DNA of 64,000 nt from Ahaetulla prasina. Taxonomy: Eukaryota; Chordata; Lepidosauria; Squamata; Colubridae. Below, one piece after another: positions 43,724-55,390 of this stretch. The stretch covers positions 158,370,438-158,434,437 of the forward strand of contig NC_080540.1 in assembly GCF_028640845.1 (NCBI RefSeq), written 5' to 3'. Each line of letters begins with the position of its first letter. Position 1 is the first letter of the stretch. The position numbers and the translations under genes were made by a program. Below the pieces are notes generated by a model. That model worked only from the letters and a program-made list of their open reading frames with translations. It did not search any database and was not told the origin of the DNA.

Positions 43724-43974
43724 CAGGGGTGCTATTCAGCAGGTTCTGACAGGTTCTGGAGAACCAGTAGCGGAAATTTTGAGTAGTTCGAAGAACTGGC
43801 AAATACCACCTCTGGCTGGCCCCAGAGTGGGGTGGGAATGGAGATTTTGCAATATCCTTCCCCCAGGAATGGAGATTTGCAGTATCCTTCCCCTGCCATG
43901 GCCACTAAGCCACGCCCACCAAGCCACACCACGCCCACAGAACCGGTAGTAAAAAAATTTGAATTCCACCACTG
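43724..43974. mobile_element. hAT MITE (family H1)
   Basis: Ends CAGGGGTGCTATTCAGC / TTGAATTCCACCACTG; exact duplication CCCTACTT (43716-43723, 43975-43982). Confidence 0.92.
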
Positions 43975-43986
43975 CCCTACTTCAAG

Positions 43987-44095
43987 CAGGGGTGTCAAAC
44001 TCACAGCCCATGTGCTGGCCACGCCCACTCCCGGTTTAGTGAAGAGAAAAAATGTCACGATACGTCAGGCGATGACAACATCTGGCTTATAATGT
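43987..44095. mobile_element. hAT MITE (family H2), right-truncated
   Basis: CAGGGGTGTCAAACTC with GGCCACGCCCACTCC, lying 12 bp after the previous MITE. Right end absent. Confidence 0.65.
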
Positions 44096-44691
44096 GTGAA
44101 GGTAGCCAACTGTACCAAACAGCTTGTGATGCAATCTGAACAACTGCAATTTATCCATTCTTGCTTATTAAAGTTGTTCATATTGTGAGCATCCACATAG
44201 TACATCAACAAAGAGCAGCACAAACAGACTAACATTACAGAGGAGATTGCTTTAGTAGGTGCCAAATTATGTCAGGTGCTCCTGGATGCCAAGTAGCTGA
44301 TAATTACCCTGGGACAGTTGATAATTAATGTGTGTTGCACTGCTGGCATTCCCAAACTGTTATGACCTCTGAGTTTGACAAGGATGAGGCAGTATCTTCT
44401 TTGATCTGAGATGCCAATTTATTTTTAAATTTTTTTTAAAAAAAGGTTGTGTTTTTTTTAAAGCCTTGGTGTCTTAGCCTTGTTACACCACTGCTATCCT
44501 GGACACTGGATGCTTGCAGCGTAGAGTTCACTGCAACTCAAGACTCTCCTCTCTTTTGTTTTGTTGGCCAGAGATAGAATATCTGTTTCTTCTGCAGGCA
44601 TCATAGACACCGTCACTTCTCAATGGAAGAGTATTAGAAACCCAGAGGGGCCCTGGCCAAAGGTGACTTATTGGGCATAAACCCCTATGGC
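44096..44691. other. Intergenic, nothing recognised
   Basis: No family identified. Confidence 0.4.
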
Positions 44692-44699
44692 CTTACAAG

Positions 44700-44983
44700 C
44701 AAGGATGAAATGCTCCCGGTTCAGACCGGATCACCCAATCTGGTAGCAATCTTGGCCAGTAGTTCGGAGAACCGGTAGCAATCGTGGTGTGAGGCTCCTC
44801 CCACCGGCCCGGCTGTCGTTTCTTCCTGGTTTTAACCAGGAAGTAATTGTTTTGTACCCTCTGTGCATGCGCAGAAAGTTTTACGCATGCGCAGAGGGTA
44901 TGCGCATGCATGTGATGTGCGCACACGAAGAAGCGCCCCTGCACTTCCGAACCAGTAAGGAAGGTAAGTAGATTTCACCCCTG
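44700..44983. mobile_element. hAT MITE (family H3)
   Basis: Ends CAAGGATGAAATGC / GATTTCACCCCTG; exact duplication CTTACAAG (44692-44699, 44984-44991). Contains the palindrome CTTCCTGGTTTTAACCAGGA also seen at 24286. Confidence 0.9.
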
Positions 44984-44991
44984 CTTACAAG

Positions 44992-45604
44992 AGAGCCCTA
45001 ACCCTTATAAGATACTAGGCAGGACTGCAGCACATGGAACTCAAGCAAAGTAATTGACAATGACATTTGTTTCTCAATGTCTCAAGCAAATAAGTCCTTA
45101 CTAAGCGGAGATACTACAGTGGAGTCTTAGAAGTTGTCTGTGCTGCACACTAAGATGTAAGCTATTCTTTTCCAGAAAGCAGAAACCCCTTAGGAGAAGA
45201 TTTTTTTTCTCCATATGATGTTAACTCACTCGATTTTTTTCTAAGTGAAACTAATAACTCTTAGATCAGGGATAGGCAGCCTGAAACTCTCAGGCTTCAT
45301 GCAATTTTCTGGGACTGTTTCAATTACAACTCCTGCAGATTTTTTTTTTTTAATCACCCAGTTTCTGCAAAGACTAGTAGGAACCACAGATCTTTCCAGA
45401 TGCAAAATCTGGGTGGTTGCAGAAAGCACACAATCAGTGCAATGTCGATAAGTAATTTTTAGGGATGTTCCTTTTTTCTACATATTGTAGTAGATGGCAG
45501 TCAAAGGCTCTTCTTTTATTTTTCTAATTTTAATGTGCTTATTGCTCCTGCTAAGCCACTGAAATTCTGAACACTGTTAAGAGAAGCAGGCAACAATAAC
45601 AGAA
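44992..45604. other. Intergenic, nothing recognised
   Basis: Poly(T) runs only. Confidence 0.4.
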
Positions 45605-45950
45605 TGATTGAATAACAGACTTGGAAGGGACCTTGGAGGTCTGCTAGTCCAACCCCCTGCTCAGGCAGGAAACGATAGACAAACAGTTGTCCAAACTCTT
45701 CTTAAAACTTCCAGTAAGGGAGCACCCACAATTTCTGGAGGCAAGCTATTCCACTGATTCATTGTTCTAACTGTCAGGAAATTTCTCCTTACTTCTAGGT
45801 TGCTTCTCTCTTTGATTAGTTTCCATCCATTGCTTCTTGTCCTGCCTTCAGGTGCTTTGCAGAATAGGTTGGCCTGCTCCTCTTTCTGGCAGCCCCTCAA
45901 ATATGGAACCATGTTGCCATGTCACTCCTAGTGACATGATAGAAGAAAAG
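45605..45950 (-). mobile_element. CR1 LINE ORF2 C-terminus and 3' end
   Basis: Minus strand: [20 protein letters not shown], then [20 protein letters not shown]. 3' end reversed as TTGGAAGGGACCTTGGAGGT. Confidence 0.9.
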
Positions 45951-45989
45951 ACCTATCCTTCCTCCATAACATTCTCAGCTAATTTAGAT

Positions 45990-46124
45990 CCAGGGTCTCC
46001 AACCTTGATCCCTTTAAGACTTGTGGACTTCAACTCCCAGAGTTCCTCAGACACCTTTGCTGGCTGAGGGACTCTGGGAGTTGAAGTCCACAAATCTTAA
46101 AGGGACCAAGGTTGGAGATCCCTG
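45990..46124. mobile_element. Foldback MITE F1
   Basis: CCAGGGTCTCCAACC / GGTTGGAGATCCCTG; exact duplication ATTTAGAT (45982-45989, 46125-46132). Confidence 0.92.
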
Positions 46125-46132
46125 ATTTAGAT

Positions 46133-46741
46133 CACTGAGCAATTTGTGGGGCTTGGGCTTCAAAGAAAGCACTTAAGTGTAAATAACACCGATATGATAC
46201 CCCAGCCCACCATCCAACATTGCAGGAGGCTCTTTGTCCATCCCTGACCTAAATTAGCAAACTACACCTTAGCGGTTGTGTGTTCTGCAGCCCAATTGTA
46301 GGATGGACTTGTTTCGTCATCCTTCTATGGAGAAACACTGTGACTTTTGGCCCGACCTTGGCACCACACAGTGAAACACCGCCGTATCTATCTTGGAGTC
46401 AAACATGTACAGGCATGGCCAGGAAGGAGTTTCAGGCTTGAAAGATTTGATGCTATCAGGGGAGCACTTCTTTTTGCTCAATCATGTTCAGTCCTGTATT
46501 ATTAAGCAGTAGCTGCCTATTAAGCTGGCCAAGGGTGGCTGAGAATGCTCCTATTCGCAGAAGAAAGAGAGATGCCAGTTCCCGTCCAGCCACCATAGAT
46601 TTGTCATTATGACAAATAGTTCCACGGCTTTTGACCAGAACTGTAGCTCCAGATATAGCTTAATGAAAAGAGGGGTTCCCCCCCCCGCTACCTTAAGGAT
46701 TCTATTCTGTAATATATTCTGCCTTCTCCTAATAGGCACAT
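46133..46741. other. Intergenic, nothing recognised
   Basis: No family identified. Confidence 0.4.
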
Positions 46742-47095
46742 GAGGGATGCGATGGCTCTGTGGCTAAGATGCTGAGCTTGTCGATAGAAAGGGCGGCAGT
46801 TCAGCAGTTCGAGTCCCTAGTGCTGCATAACGGGGTGAGCAGTTCAATGCACAAACCTAGTTAGTTCAAAAGCATGTAAAAAATGCAAATAGAAAAATAG
46901 GGACCACCTTTGGTGGGAAGGTAACAGCATTCTGTGTGCCTTTGGTGTTTAGTCATGCTGGCCACATGACCACGGAGACATCTTCAGACAGCGCTGGCTC
47001 TTCGGCTTTGAAACAGAGATGAGCACTGCCCCCTAGAGTTGGGAACGACCAGCACGTATACGCGAGGGGAACCTTTACCTTTATCTTTAATATGC
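46742..47095 (+). mobile_element. Sauria-type SINE, near full length
   Basis: Head GATGGCTCTGTGGCTAAG, box B CAGTTCGAGTCCC, body ATGCTGGCCACATGACC, BovB-like end GAGTTGGGAACGACCAGC and CCTTTACCTTTATC. Confidence 0.87.
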
Positions 47096-47145
47096 ACATA
47101 TCAATGGTAACAGCAGTGGGTCCAGTCTTGATACGACATCCTTCT

Positions 47146-47516
47146 ACAGGCAGGCCTCAACTTGCAACCATTTGTTTAGTGACCCAAATTACAATGGTGT
47201 TACAAAGGTGATTTACAACCAGTCCTCGCACTTATGGCCATTGCAATATCCCTATGGTCATGTAATCAAAATTCGAGTGCTTGGCAAGGGGCATGAATTT
47301 GCAGCATTCCGGGAGCACGTGATCACCATCTGTGACCTTCCCTACTGATTTCCAACTAGTAAAAGTCAATGGGGAAAGCTGGATTCACTTAACATTGCAT
47401 GATTCACTTAAAAACCGCTGTGATTTGCTTAGCACCTGGGGGAAAAAAACGGTTGTAAAGTCAGGCACAGCTCATTTAATAGCCACCTTGCTTAACAGCA
47501 GACTTCTTACTTGAGG
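47146..47516. mobile_element. TA-flanked MITE, family A, decayed right end
   Basis: Left end ACAGGCAGGCCTCAACTTG; body CATGAATTTGCAGC and ATTCACTTAACATTG. The right end no longer matches. Confidence 0.7.
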
Positions 47517-47756
47517 CACCAACAACCAGGCTCAAATTATTTTTCTTTTATCTTGTGCAAAGGCCAAGCTGTCTGGAAAAGGTTCTAATGCTTGGGAAAG
47601 GTGAAAGAGGCCCATCACCAGCAAGGTGGATAGTCTCCGTTCCAGTGGTGATGAAAGCACCATTGGGAGACCTGAAGGATTAGGTTAGGAATAGATTATC
47701 ATGGAAAGAAATCTATCTATGTGGTTACTAGGTGTCGAAAATGACTTGATGGCACA

Positions 47757-47850
47757 TAATCAATCAGTCAGACAGTCAGTCAATCAATCAATCAGTCAGT
47801 CAATCAGTCAATCAGTCAGTCAATCAATCAATCAATCAATCAGTCTTTCA
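47757..47850. repeat. (CAAT/CAGT)n microsatellite
   Basis: Tetranucleotide run mixing CAAT and CAGT over about 90 bp. Confidence 0.9.
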
Positions 47851-48284
47851 ATTAAGCCAATAACAGTTTGAGAGATGTTTTGATATTCAGAAAAAGGCTG
47901 GGATGCATTTCTCTTGAACTTTTCATGGAGAAAGTTCTTCCTAATAAGTGGTTTGGGGGATTTCCCTCCTCTGTTGGGAAGGGGCACAGACTTGCAAAAA
48001 TATGGAATAAATTATTTTTAGCCTGTATTGAAAGTATTCAAGCATGAGATTCTCCCACTTAATATTTGGAAGTGGAATAACTTAGATCAGAGGCAGAGTT
48101 TATGAGCCCCAAGGATCCTATTGGGCAGTGTATGGGATTGTGCAGTTCAAAAAGTGGGTGGGATAAGGAGAAAGGTATCAGAAGTGAGGCCAGAAGAAAA
48201 GCTAAACTTGATTTAATTGAAATGTAAATAACATTAACTCCATAATTATCCTTTTTTTAAAAAACCTGATCATCTGTTAGTAGA

Positions 48285-48445
48285 CTACATCTCTAAAAGA
48301 AGCTGTCTGCAAGGAGTATAAATCCTTCCATTCCCCACCATCCAGTCAGAGCTGAAGAAGCTTCTTGGATATGAGAAGCGAAACATCTTCAAAGAAAAAC
48401 CAGAAAGTCCAATTGCCTCTTGAAAAAAGCACCTTCTTAGCTGGT
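48285..48445. repeat. Foldback family F2, one arm
   Basis: AGCTTCTTGGATATGAGAAG, then CGAAACATCTTCAAAG and CCAATTGCCTCTTG, the arm found in both orientations at 48911-49165. Confidence 0.65.
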
Positions 48446-48910
48446 GGGATTGCAGCAATCGTATGCTGGCTTGCAAGATAGTTTTTAGTGTGCTTCTGGC
48501 CTACTGGTCAAAATGAGTGCAAATTGACCTCATTGTAGGGAATCGTGCACATGGCATGGATGTGACTAAGGTTGGTTCCCTAATGCTTCATAAAAGCTTC
48601 AGTTGACCAAGCCCATCAGGAGCAGTGGAGATCAACATTTATAGGGCCATTTGATGATGACTTGGAATTTGAAAGAATGCAACTCGGAATGTAAGAAAAG
48701 AGGAAGGATGTAATAAACTTGAATGAAGGTGGACTGCTCTTGTGAACGGGAGTTGATTAATACATGAAGGGAAGGTATAATTATAATTAAAAGAGCTGAA
48801 ATGGATGTAAAATTGATTGAATTGGTGTCATCTAATGTATTATAGATTCTTCTGAAAGTAGGACTTCCTCATTTATAATAGTTGCATATATATTTTTTAA
48901 CCAAATGTCT

Positions 48911-49170
48911 AGGGAGATTCTCAATCATCCAGGTCATGGTTGTCCCAAAGGTGCTTTTTCCAAAAGGCAACTAGACTTTATTGTTTTTTTTCTCTGAAAA
49001 TGTTTCGCTTCTCATCCCAGAAGCTTTTTCAGTTCCAACCGACTGATTCTCACCTTCCATTCCCCATGAGACAGGTAGAACTGAAAGAGCTTCTGGGATG
49101 AGAAGCGAAACATTTTCAGAGAAAAACCCAAGAAAGTCCAGTTGCCTATTGAAAAAAAGCACCTTTAGGA
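48911..49170. mobile_element. Foldback family F2, both arms
   Basis: 48961-49032 is the reverse complement of 49081-49152 with few mismatches, spacer about 48 bp. Outward it extends to AGGGAGATTCTCAATCATCC on the left. Signature GCTTCTCATCCCAGAAGC. Confidence 0.78.
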
Positions 49171-49230
49171 TTTTCACTGAATGGTGATAATGATAGAACC
49201 AAGAATGAGCTGGGATAAATTGCACAACTG

Positions 49231-49602
49231 TCAGGGTTCCAAGTAATACATCCACAGCAAGCAAAACTCCGAGGCAGGTAGATTCCTCAAAGTATAGTTT
49301 TATTGGATATGTCACATTGGCACAGTTAACCTAATTAAAAGTAAAAGTCGCCCCCCACTTTCCCAAACAATCAGTCACACGGTCCAATCAAAGTGCTTTC
49401 CAGTTGCCTGGTAACTTCACTCCTCTCTCTCTGGCCACCTATGGGAATGTCCTTGGTTCCAAGGAGAAAGTCTTTTGTTTTGTCTATAAAACCTCAGGTA
49501 TCTCTATTCCGCCCCTCCCTATCCCACAGTGGCAACACTGAAGCTTCAAAATGGCTCCAGTCAGGTCAGCTTCAGAGTTGACAGCAACATTGTGAATGAA
49601 GC
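49231..49602 (-). mobile_element. Candidate solo LTR
   Basis: Read on the minus strand it runs from TGCTGTC to CCCTGACA (TG...CA). It has TTTTATAGAC as a TATA-like box and CCAATAAAACTATAC as a polyadenylation signal about 185 bp later. No internal genes and no clear target duplication. Family unknown. Confidence 0.4.
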
Positions 49603-50023
49603 CAATCTCTGGGAAAAATTATGATGTCAAGCAAAGTGAATGGATGAATCTGGGAACAAAGAACAAAAAATACAGGGGAAAAAGTGCCCATTGGGCCACC
49701 GGGAATGACAAAAAGGAATGACACTTGTAACTGTCAGTGGGCAACTAAGATACATGGGGTAATTATACATCTCCTTGTCTGTATGCACAAATACGGTGCT
49801 AATGAAGAAAAATAGGTTTAATCTGAAATTTATTACGAGGGTTGAGAGAACTAATGAAGGATACAAGAGCGAGGAGAAATTTTGAATGTGGGACAAACAA
49901 ATTTTTGGTACTATCAAGACAGGACAGTTCCTATCTTGGGGGAAATGGGCATATAGGAAGAGGAAGGGTAGGAGGAAGGGAAAATTTAGAGTGAAAGTAG
50001 GATAAATGGATTATAATCTTATA
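49603..50023. other. Intergenic, nothing recognised
   Basis: No family identified. Confidence 0.4.
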
Positions 50024-50735
50024 CAGGCAGTCCTTGGTTTATGACCACAATTTAGCCCAAAATTTATGTGGCCCAGTGAGATATTTGTTAAGTGAGTTTT
50101 GCCCCATTTTACAACTTTTCTTGCCACAGTTGTTAAGTGAATCACCATAGTTGTTAAATTAGCAACACGGTTGTTAAGTGAATCTGGCTTCCCCATTGAC
50201 TTTGCTTGTCAGAAGGTTACAAAAAGTGATGACATAACCCCAGGACACTGTAACCGTCATAAATACGAGACAGTTGCCAAGCGTCTGAATTTTGATCGCA
50301 TGACCATGGGGATGCTGCAATGGTCATAAGTGTGAAAAACGATCATAAGTCACTTTTTTCTTGTAACTTTGAACAGTCACTACATATGATTTCTGTAACA
50401 GAATTATCTGTGCTTGGAATGCATTACCTGACTCTGTGGTCTCTTCTTATAACCCCAAAAGCTTTAACCAAAATCTATCCACGGTTGACCTCACCACTTT
50501 CCTAAGAGGACTCTAAGGGGAGTGCATAAGAGCACAAAGGTGCCTACCGTTCCTGTCCTATTGTTTCTTCCCCTATATATATATATATGTTTATACTACC
50601 TTGTTTCTCCTCATATATATGTTTATATATTATATAATCTTCTATGTTATGCTTGTATATATTGTTATGACAAAAATAAATAAATAAAATAAATAAATAA
50701 ATAAAAAAGAACTGTTGTAAATCGAGGACTGCCTG
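50024..50735. mobile_element. TA-flanked MITE, family A, split by a LINE tail
   Basis: Ends CAGGCAGTCCTTGGTTTATG / GTAAATCGAGGACTGCCTG with TA at 50022-50023 and 50736-50737. Interrupted at about 50383-50705. Confidence 0.87.
50383..50705 (+). mobile_element. CR1-superfamily LINE 3' end inside the MITE
   Basis: GTGCTTGGAATGCATTACC, GTTGACCTCACCACTTTCC and GTGCATAAGAGCAC as at 40540-40690, ending in (AAAT)n. Confidence 0.85.
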
Positions 50736-50788
50736 TATAACATTTACAGATGGGATCTGAAATTCATACGAATGCCAGGGCCACATTA

Positions 50789-50896
<108 letters not shown>

Positions 50897-51104
50897 CTAA
50901 TCCACAAATAAAAGAATTACGAAAAACAATTCAGTAATGTTTATAGTGAATCATAATTCAACAATTAAATTAAAATTGTTGCTTTTATTCTTGGTGGTTT
51001 CATAAAAGCAAGAATGTATTGCCTCCCATAAAACCCTAATATATTTTATAGCTGTGGGTTCTCGAGGGAAACAAAAACTAAACTGAGGCATGTTTGATAT
51101 TTCC

Positions 51105-51440
51105 TGGTTGCTTTTACAAAAGGCAACTGGACTGTTTTGTTTTGTTTTTCCTTGAGGAAGAAGAAGAAAACGTTTTGCTTCTCATCCAAGAAACTTTATC
51201 AGTTGTAAGCTTCTTGGATGAGAAGCGAAACATTTCTTCTTATAATAATAACAGTAACAGAGTTGGAAGGGACCTTGGAGGTCATCTAGTCCAACCCCCT
51301 GCTCACCCAGGAGACCTGTACTAGGGATTCAAACCGCCAAACTGCTGGCCTGTCTGATCAACAAGCTCAGTGTCTTAGCCACTGAGCCACCTAGTCATTC
51401 TTTCTCAAGGAAAAAAACTAGTCCAATTGCCTTTTGAAAA
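51105..51440. mobile_element. Foldback family F2, interrupted
   Basis: Left arm CAAAAGGCAACTGGACTG to GCTTCTCATCCAAGAAAC, right arm AGCTTCTTGGATGAGAAGCG. The right arm is cut by a SINE (51243-51398) and then by L2; it resumes after 53312 with TATGACCTGGATGACTAAG. Confidence 0.7.
51243..51398 (-). mobile_element. SINE with Sauria-like tRNA head and CR1 3' end
   Basis: Minus strand: GGTGGCTCAGTGGCTAAG with CACTGAGCTTGTTGATC (box A region), TTTGAATCCC (box B), then GAGCAGGGGGTTGGACTAG and the CR1 end. About 155 bp and continuous, so it is a composite SINE rather than two chance fragments. Confidence 0.72.
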
Positions 51441-51447
51441 AGCACCT

Positions 51448-51494
<47 letters not shown>

Positions 51495-53312
51495 TTATTT
51501 ACATTTTTATACCGCCCTTCTCTGAAGACTCAGGGCGGTGTACAGCAGATAAAACAACAATAATCCAGAAATTTTTTTAAAATACAGTACCAAATTTAAA
51601 AATCTAATTTAAATGCCGTATGTTAAAAATAGTTAAATAAGAAAATTAAAAAAAGATAAAAACCCCTGTTAAAAGCCCACTAAAACCCCACAATATTTAA
51701 AATCAATCAGGCCAGCCCCGCTTGGTGAAAAAAGAAAGTCTTGAGCTCGCGCTTAAAGGTCTGAAGATCAGGGAGAAGACGGAGTCCCACCGGCAGCTCG
51801 TTCCACAGGGCAGGGCCCCCCACAGAGAACGCTCTTCCCCTGGAGGCCGCCAGCCGACATTGGTTGGCCGACGGCACCCTAAGGAGGCCCTCCCTGTGGG
51901 AGCGCACTGGACGCACCGGACGATGGGAGGTAACTGGCGGCACCAGGCGGTCCCGTAGATATCCCGGTCCCATTCCATGGAGCGCTTTAAAGGTGATGAC
52001 CAACACCTTGAAGCGCACCCGGAAGACCACCAGCAACCAGTGCAGCCTGCGCAGGAGAGGTGTTACATGGGAGCTACACGGTGCTCCCTCAATCCCCCGC
52101 GCAGCCGCATTCTGTACCAGTTGGAGCCTCCAGGTGCTCTTCAAGGGGAGCCCCATGTAGAGAGCATTGCAGTAATTCAGACAGGAAATGACGAGGGCAT
52201 GAGTGACTGTGTATAATGAGTCCTGGTCCAGACAAGGGCACAATTGGCGAATCAGGCGAACCTGATAAAAAGCTCCCCTGGCGACGGCTGTCAAATGGTC
52301 TTCTAAAGACAGCCATGCGTCCAGGAGAACGCCTAAATTGTGCACCGATTCCCTGGGGGCTAACAATTTGCCCCCCACAGTCAGCAATGGGGTAACTTGA
52401 CTGTGCCGGGACGCTGGCATCCACAGCCACTCCGTCTTGGATGGGTTGAGTCGGAGTCTGTTCATCCCCATCCAGACCCAAACGGCCTCAAGACACCGAG
52501 TCATCACATCGAGGGCTTCGTTGGGGTGGTTTGGGGTGGAAATGTACAGCTGAGTATCGTCAGCGTACAGCTGACAACTCACCCCGAAACCACGGATGAT
52601 CTCCCCAGCGGCTTCATATAAATGTTGAACAGGAGAGGCGAGAGAATCAACCCCTGTGGCACCCCACAAGTGAGTTGCCTAGCGGTCGATCTCTGTCCCC
52701 CTGTCAACACCGTCTGCGAACGGTCAGAGAGGTAGGAGGAGAACCACCGCAAAACGGTGCCTCCCACCCCCAAACCCCCCAACCGTCACAGCAAGATACC
52801 ATGGTCGATGGTATCAAATGCCGCTGACAAATCTAACAGGACAAGAACAGAGGAACAGCCTCTGTCCCGTGCCCTCCAGAGATCATCAACCAACGCGACC
52901 AAAGCTGTCTCTGTGCTGTACCCAGGCCTGAAGCCGGACTGACACGGGTCTAGATAAACAGCTTCCTCCAGGTACCAGGGAAGCTGCCAAGCCACCACAC
53001 TCTCGACAACCTTCGCCAAAAAGCGGAGGTTGGAGACGGGACGATAATTAGCCAAAATAGCTGGGTCCAGGGAAGACTTCTTAAGGAGGGGCCTCACCAC
53101 CGCCTCTTTCAAGGCGGCTGGGAAGACTCCCTCCATCAAAGAAGCACTGGTAATTCTCTGGAGCCAGCCTCGTGTAACCTCCTGAGTGGCCAGTACCAGC
53201 CAGGAGGGACACGGGTCCAATAAACATGTGGTGGTATTCAGCCTCCCCAGTATCCTGTCCATGTCATCGGGAGTCACAGAGTCGAACTCAGCCCAAACAA
53301 TATTCTCAAGAC
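51441..53312 (-). mobile_element. L2-clade LINE, 5' truncated
   Basis: 3' (ATTT)n tail at 51448-51496 and GCCCTTCTCTGAAGACTC. Minus-strand RT pieces: [17 protein letters not shown], a stop, RTVLRWFSSYL-like block, CGVPQGLILSPLLFNIYMKP, intact YADDTQLYIS, then the C-terminal domain to FFFHQAGLA. The stop after GILL is CGA to TGA compared with 37333 of the other copy (CpG decay). A frameshift lies near 52620. Inactive. Confidence 0.9.
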
Positions 53313-53591
53313 TTTGAGATAACTATGACCTGGATGACTAAGAATCTCCAGAGACATTCTCCTGGTTGCAAGCCCCAACTTGTGTATTATTGTATTTTTC
53401 AGCCACTTTCAGGTTCTTCATATACACCTTGGTTCCAGCACAATCATGCCTGTGCACAAGATCTGATCTTCTAACATAGATGTCCCTGTCTAAAAACATG
53501 AACAGAGAACAGAAAAGGCAGCCAGTCAGTAAAGAAAAGACCAAGATAGAAAAATCAAGGCAAGACCATAATGGAAAGCAGGGATCTCCAA

Positions 53592-53720
53592 AGAATAGAA
53601 TAGAATAGAATAGAATAGAATAGAATAGAATAGAATAGAATAGAATAGAATAGAATAGAATAGAATAGAATTTTTATTGGCCAAGTGTGATTGGACGCAC
53701 AAGGAATTTGTCTTGGCAAA
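53592..53720 (-). mobile_element. CR1/L3 LINE 3' end with (AATAG)16 array
   Basis: About 78 bp of perfect AATAG units followed by TTTTTATTGGCCAAGTGTG. Only about 50 bp of the LINE is present, so the array is larger than the LINE. Confidence 0.9.
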
Positions 53721-54419
53721 CAGAAATGGAAAACTCAGTGTGCTTGACTCTGCCTGCCCAACGTAACCCAACAGTGCATTTAAATGAAGATTAAAATAGG
53801 CAGAGAAACTGCAGAATGATGTTGATTGAAAAAACGTGGTTCTGGAAATGGGAGAAGAGAGTTCGATAGCCCTTGAGCAGAGTAAATGGGATTAAAAATT
53901 TAAGCCATGAAAATGAGATGAGGGAAGATCTTAAGACCTTGGAAAATTGCTTAGAAACTGACATGGGAGTGATCATGTTATATTTAAGTGTGGAATTGAA
54001 GCAAAAGCTGGTATCCCACCCACCCACCCCACAAAAGATGAAAAAATAGAAATGTTGGAAGAGGGCTGCAAAACGGAAAGGTTGCAGATACAGAATGACA
54101 AAGTGGAGAAATGTTAAATTTGATGTGATTGGCTGAGGAGTGGCTATGCAACTTTTTAAAAACATGTAGGTGAAGTCCACATCTGTGTTGATGATGGGAA
54201 GAAAAATCATTATCTTTCTGAATGAGAGGAAAAATAGCGAAGAGTGAAAGGAAAAAAAAAAGATGAATTTCTTAAGTATGCTTGGGAAGGTGTTTGGTTG
54301 AATTCTGATCCAAGTAATAAAGAGTAAAATTTGAGAAATTGCAATCTGGCCTTATGCTAGGATAGGCAGTTTAGATTTCTATTTTTCAGCAGGTTAGTAA
54401 AGAATGCATGAACATATTT
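53721..54419. other. Intergenic, nothing recognised
   Basis: Blank. Confidence 0.4.
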
Positions 54420-54545
54420 TGAGCGGTGTGGTGGCCTAGTGATGAAGATGCTCACCTCCCACTCGGAAGGTCGAGAGTTCAATCCTCGGTAACGGCAGAT
54501 ATTTCTCTCCTAGGGCGCAAAGAAAAAATATCACACTCAACACCA
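54420..54545 (+). mobile_element. tRNA-derived SINE head (third type)
   Basis: GTGGCCTAGTGATGAAG as box A, GAGAGTTCAATCCTCGG as box B. Not a functional tRNA: no intact acceptor pairing. The tail is not assigned. Confidence 0.55.
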
Positions 54546-55125
54546 TCCAGTTGTGCCTTGACTCTATCATGAATTAAAGGATTAAGGGTCATAAAAGGGA
54601 ATTCAGTAAAGAATGCATGAATGCAAGAAATAAATGAATAGGCTTGAATTATGGAATGTTCTGTACAAATATGAAATAAAAATTTGGATGCCAAATGTGA
54701 TTGGGCTAATATATGATGGAAGAAAAGCATGTGTGAGAATAACTAGAATGTTTAATGAATGATTTAGCACAGAACAGAATACAAGACAGGGTAAGTTATG
54801 ACTCCTTGGTTGTTATATGTATTAATGGAATGTTTGTGGTGACATTAAAATTTGGCTGGGGTCATGTGGATTTTATATGCTGATAATGCCATGTTGTTGG
54901 CTGAGAATATGATTGACTTTCAGCAAATATTAAATAGATTATAATATTCTTAGTGTAGATCTGAAAAATAATGTACAAGAAGCAAGGTAATTGTGTTTCA
55001 CAGGAAAAATGGAGAGAATGTGATAACAAATTATACATAAATGATAAAAAAATCAAAACAAGTTATCTTTTTTGTACCTTTGTAATACCTTTAATAAGTA
55101 TTAAAGGTAAATTATTAAATTAACC

Positions 55126-55390
55126 AGAGGGCCTCTGGTGGCTCAGGCTATTAAGACAGTCTGTTATTAACACAGCTGCTTGCAATTACTGCAAGTTCAA
55201 GTCCCACCAGGCCCAAGGTTGACTCAGCCTTCCATCCTTTATAAGGTAGGTAAAATGAGGACCCAGATTGTTGGGGGCAATAAGTTGACTTTGTATATAA
55301 TATACAAATGGATGAAGACTATTGCTTAACACAGTGTAAGCCGCCCTGAGTCTTCGGAGAAGGGTGGGATATAAATACAAATAAAAAAAA
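55126..55390 (+). mobile_element. tRNA-core SINE with L2 3' end (type B)
   Basis: TGGTGGCTCAGGCTATTAAG, box B AGTTCAAGTCCCACC, shared core, tail CCGCCCTGAGTCTTCGGAGA AGGGTGGGATATAAATAC. Confidence 0.85.

Noticed and set aside
53592..53671. AATAG array as CRISPR or regulatory array
   Set aside because: Uniform 5-bp microsatellite without spacers, attached to a LINE end in a eukaryotic genome.
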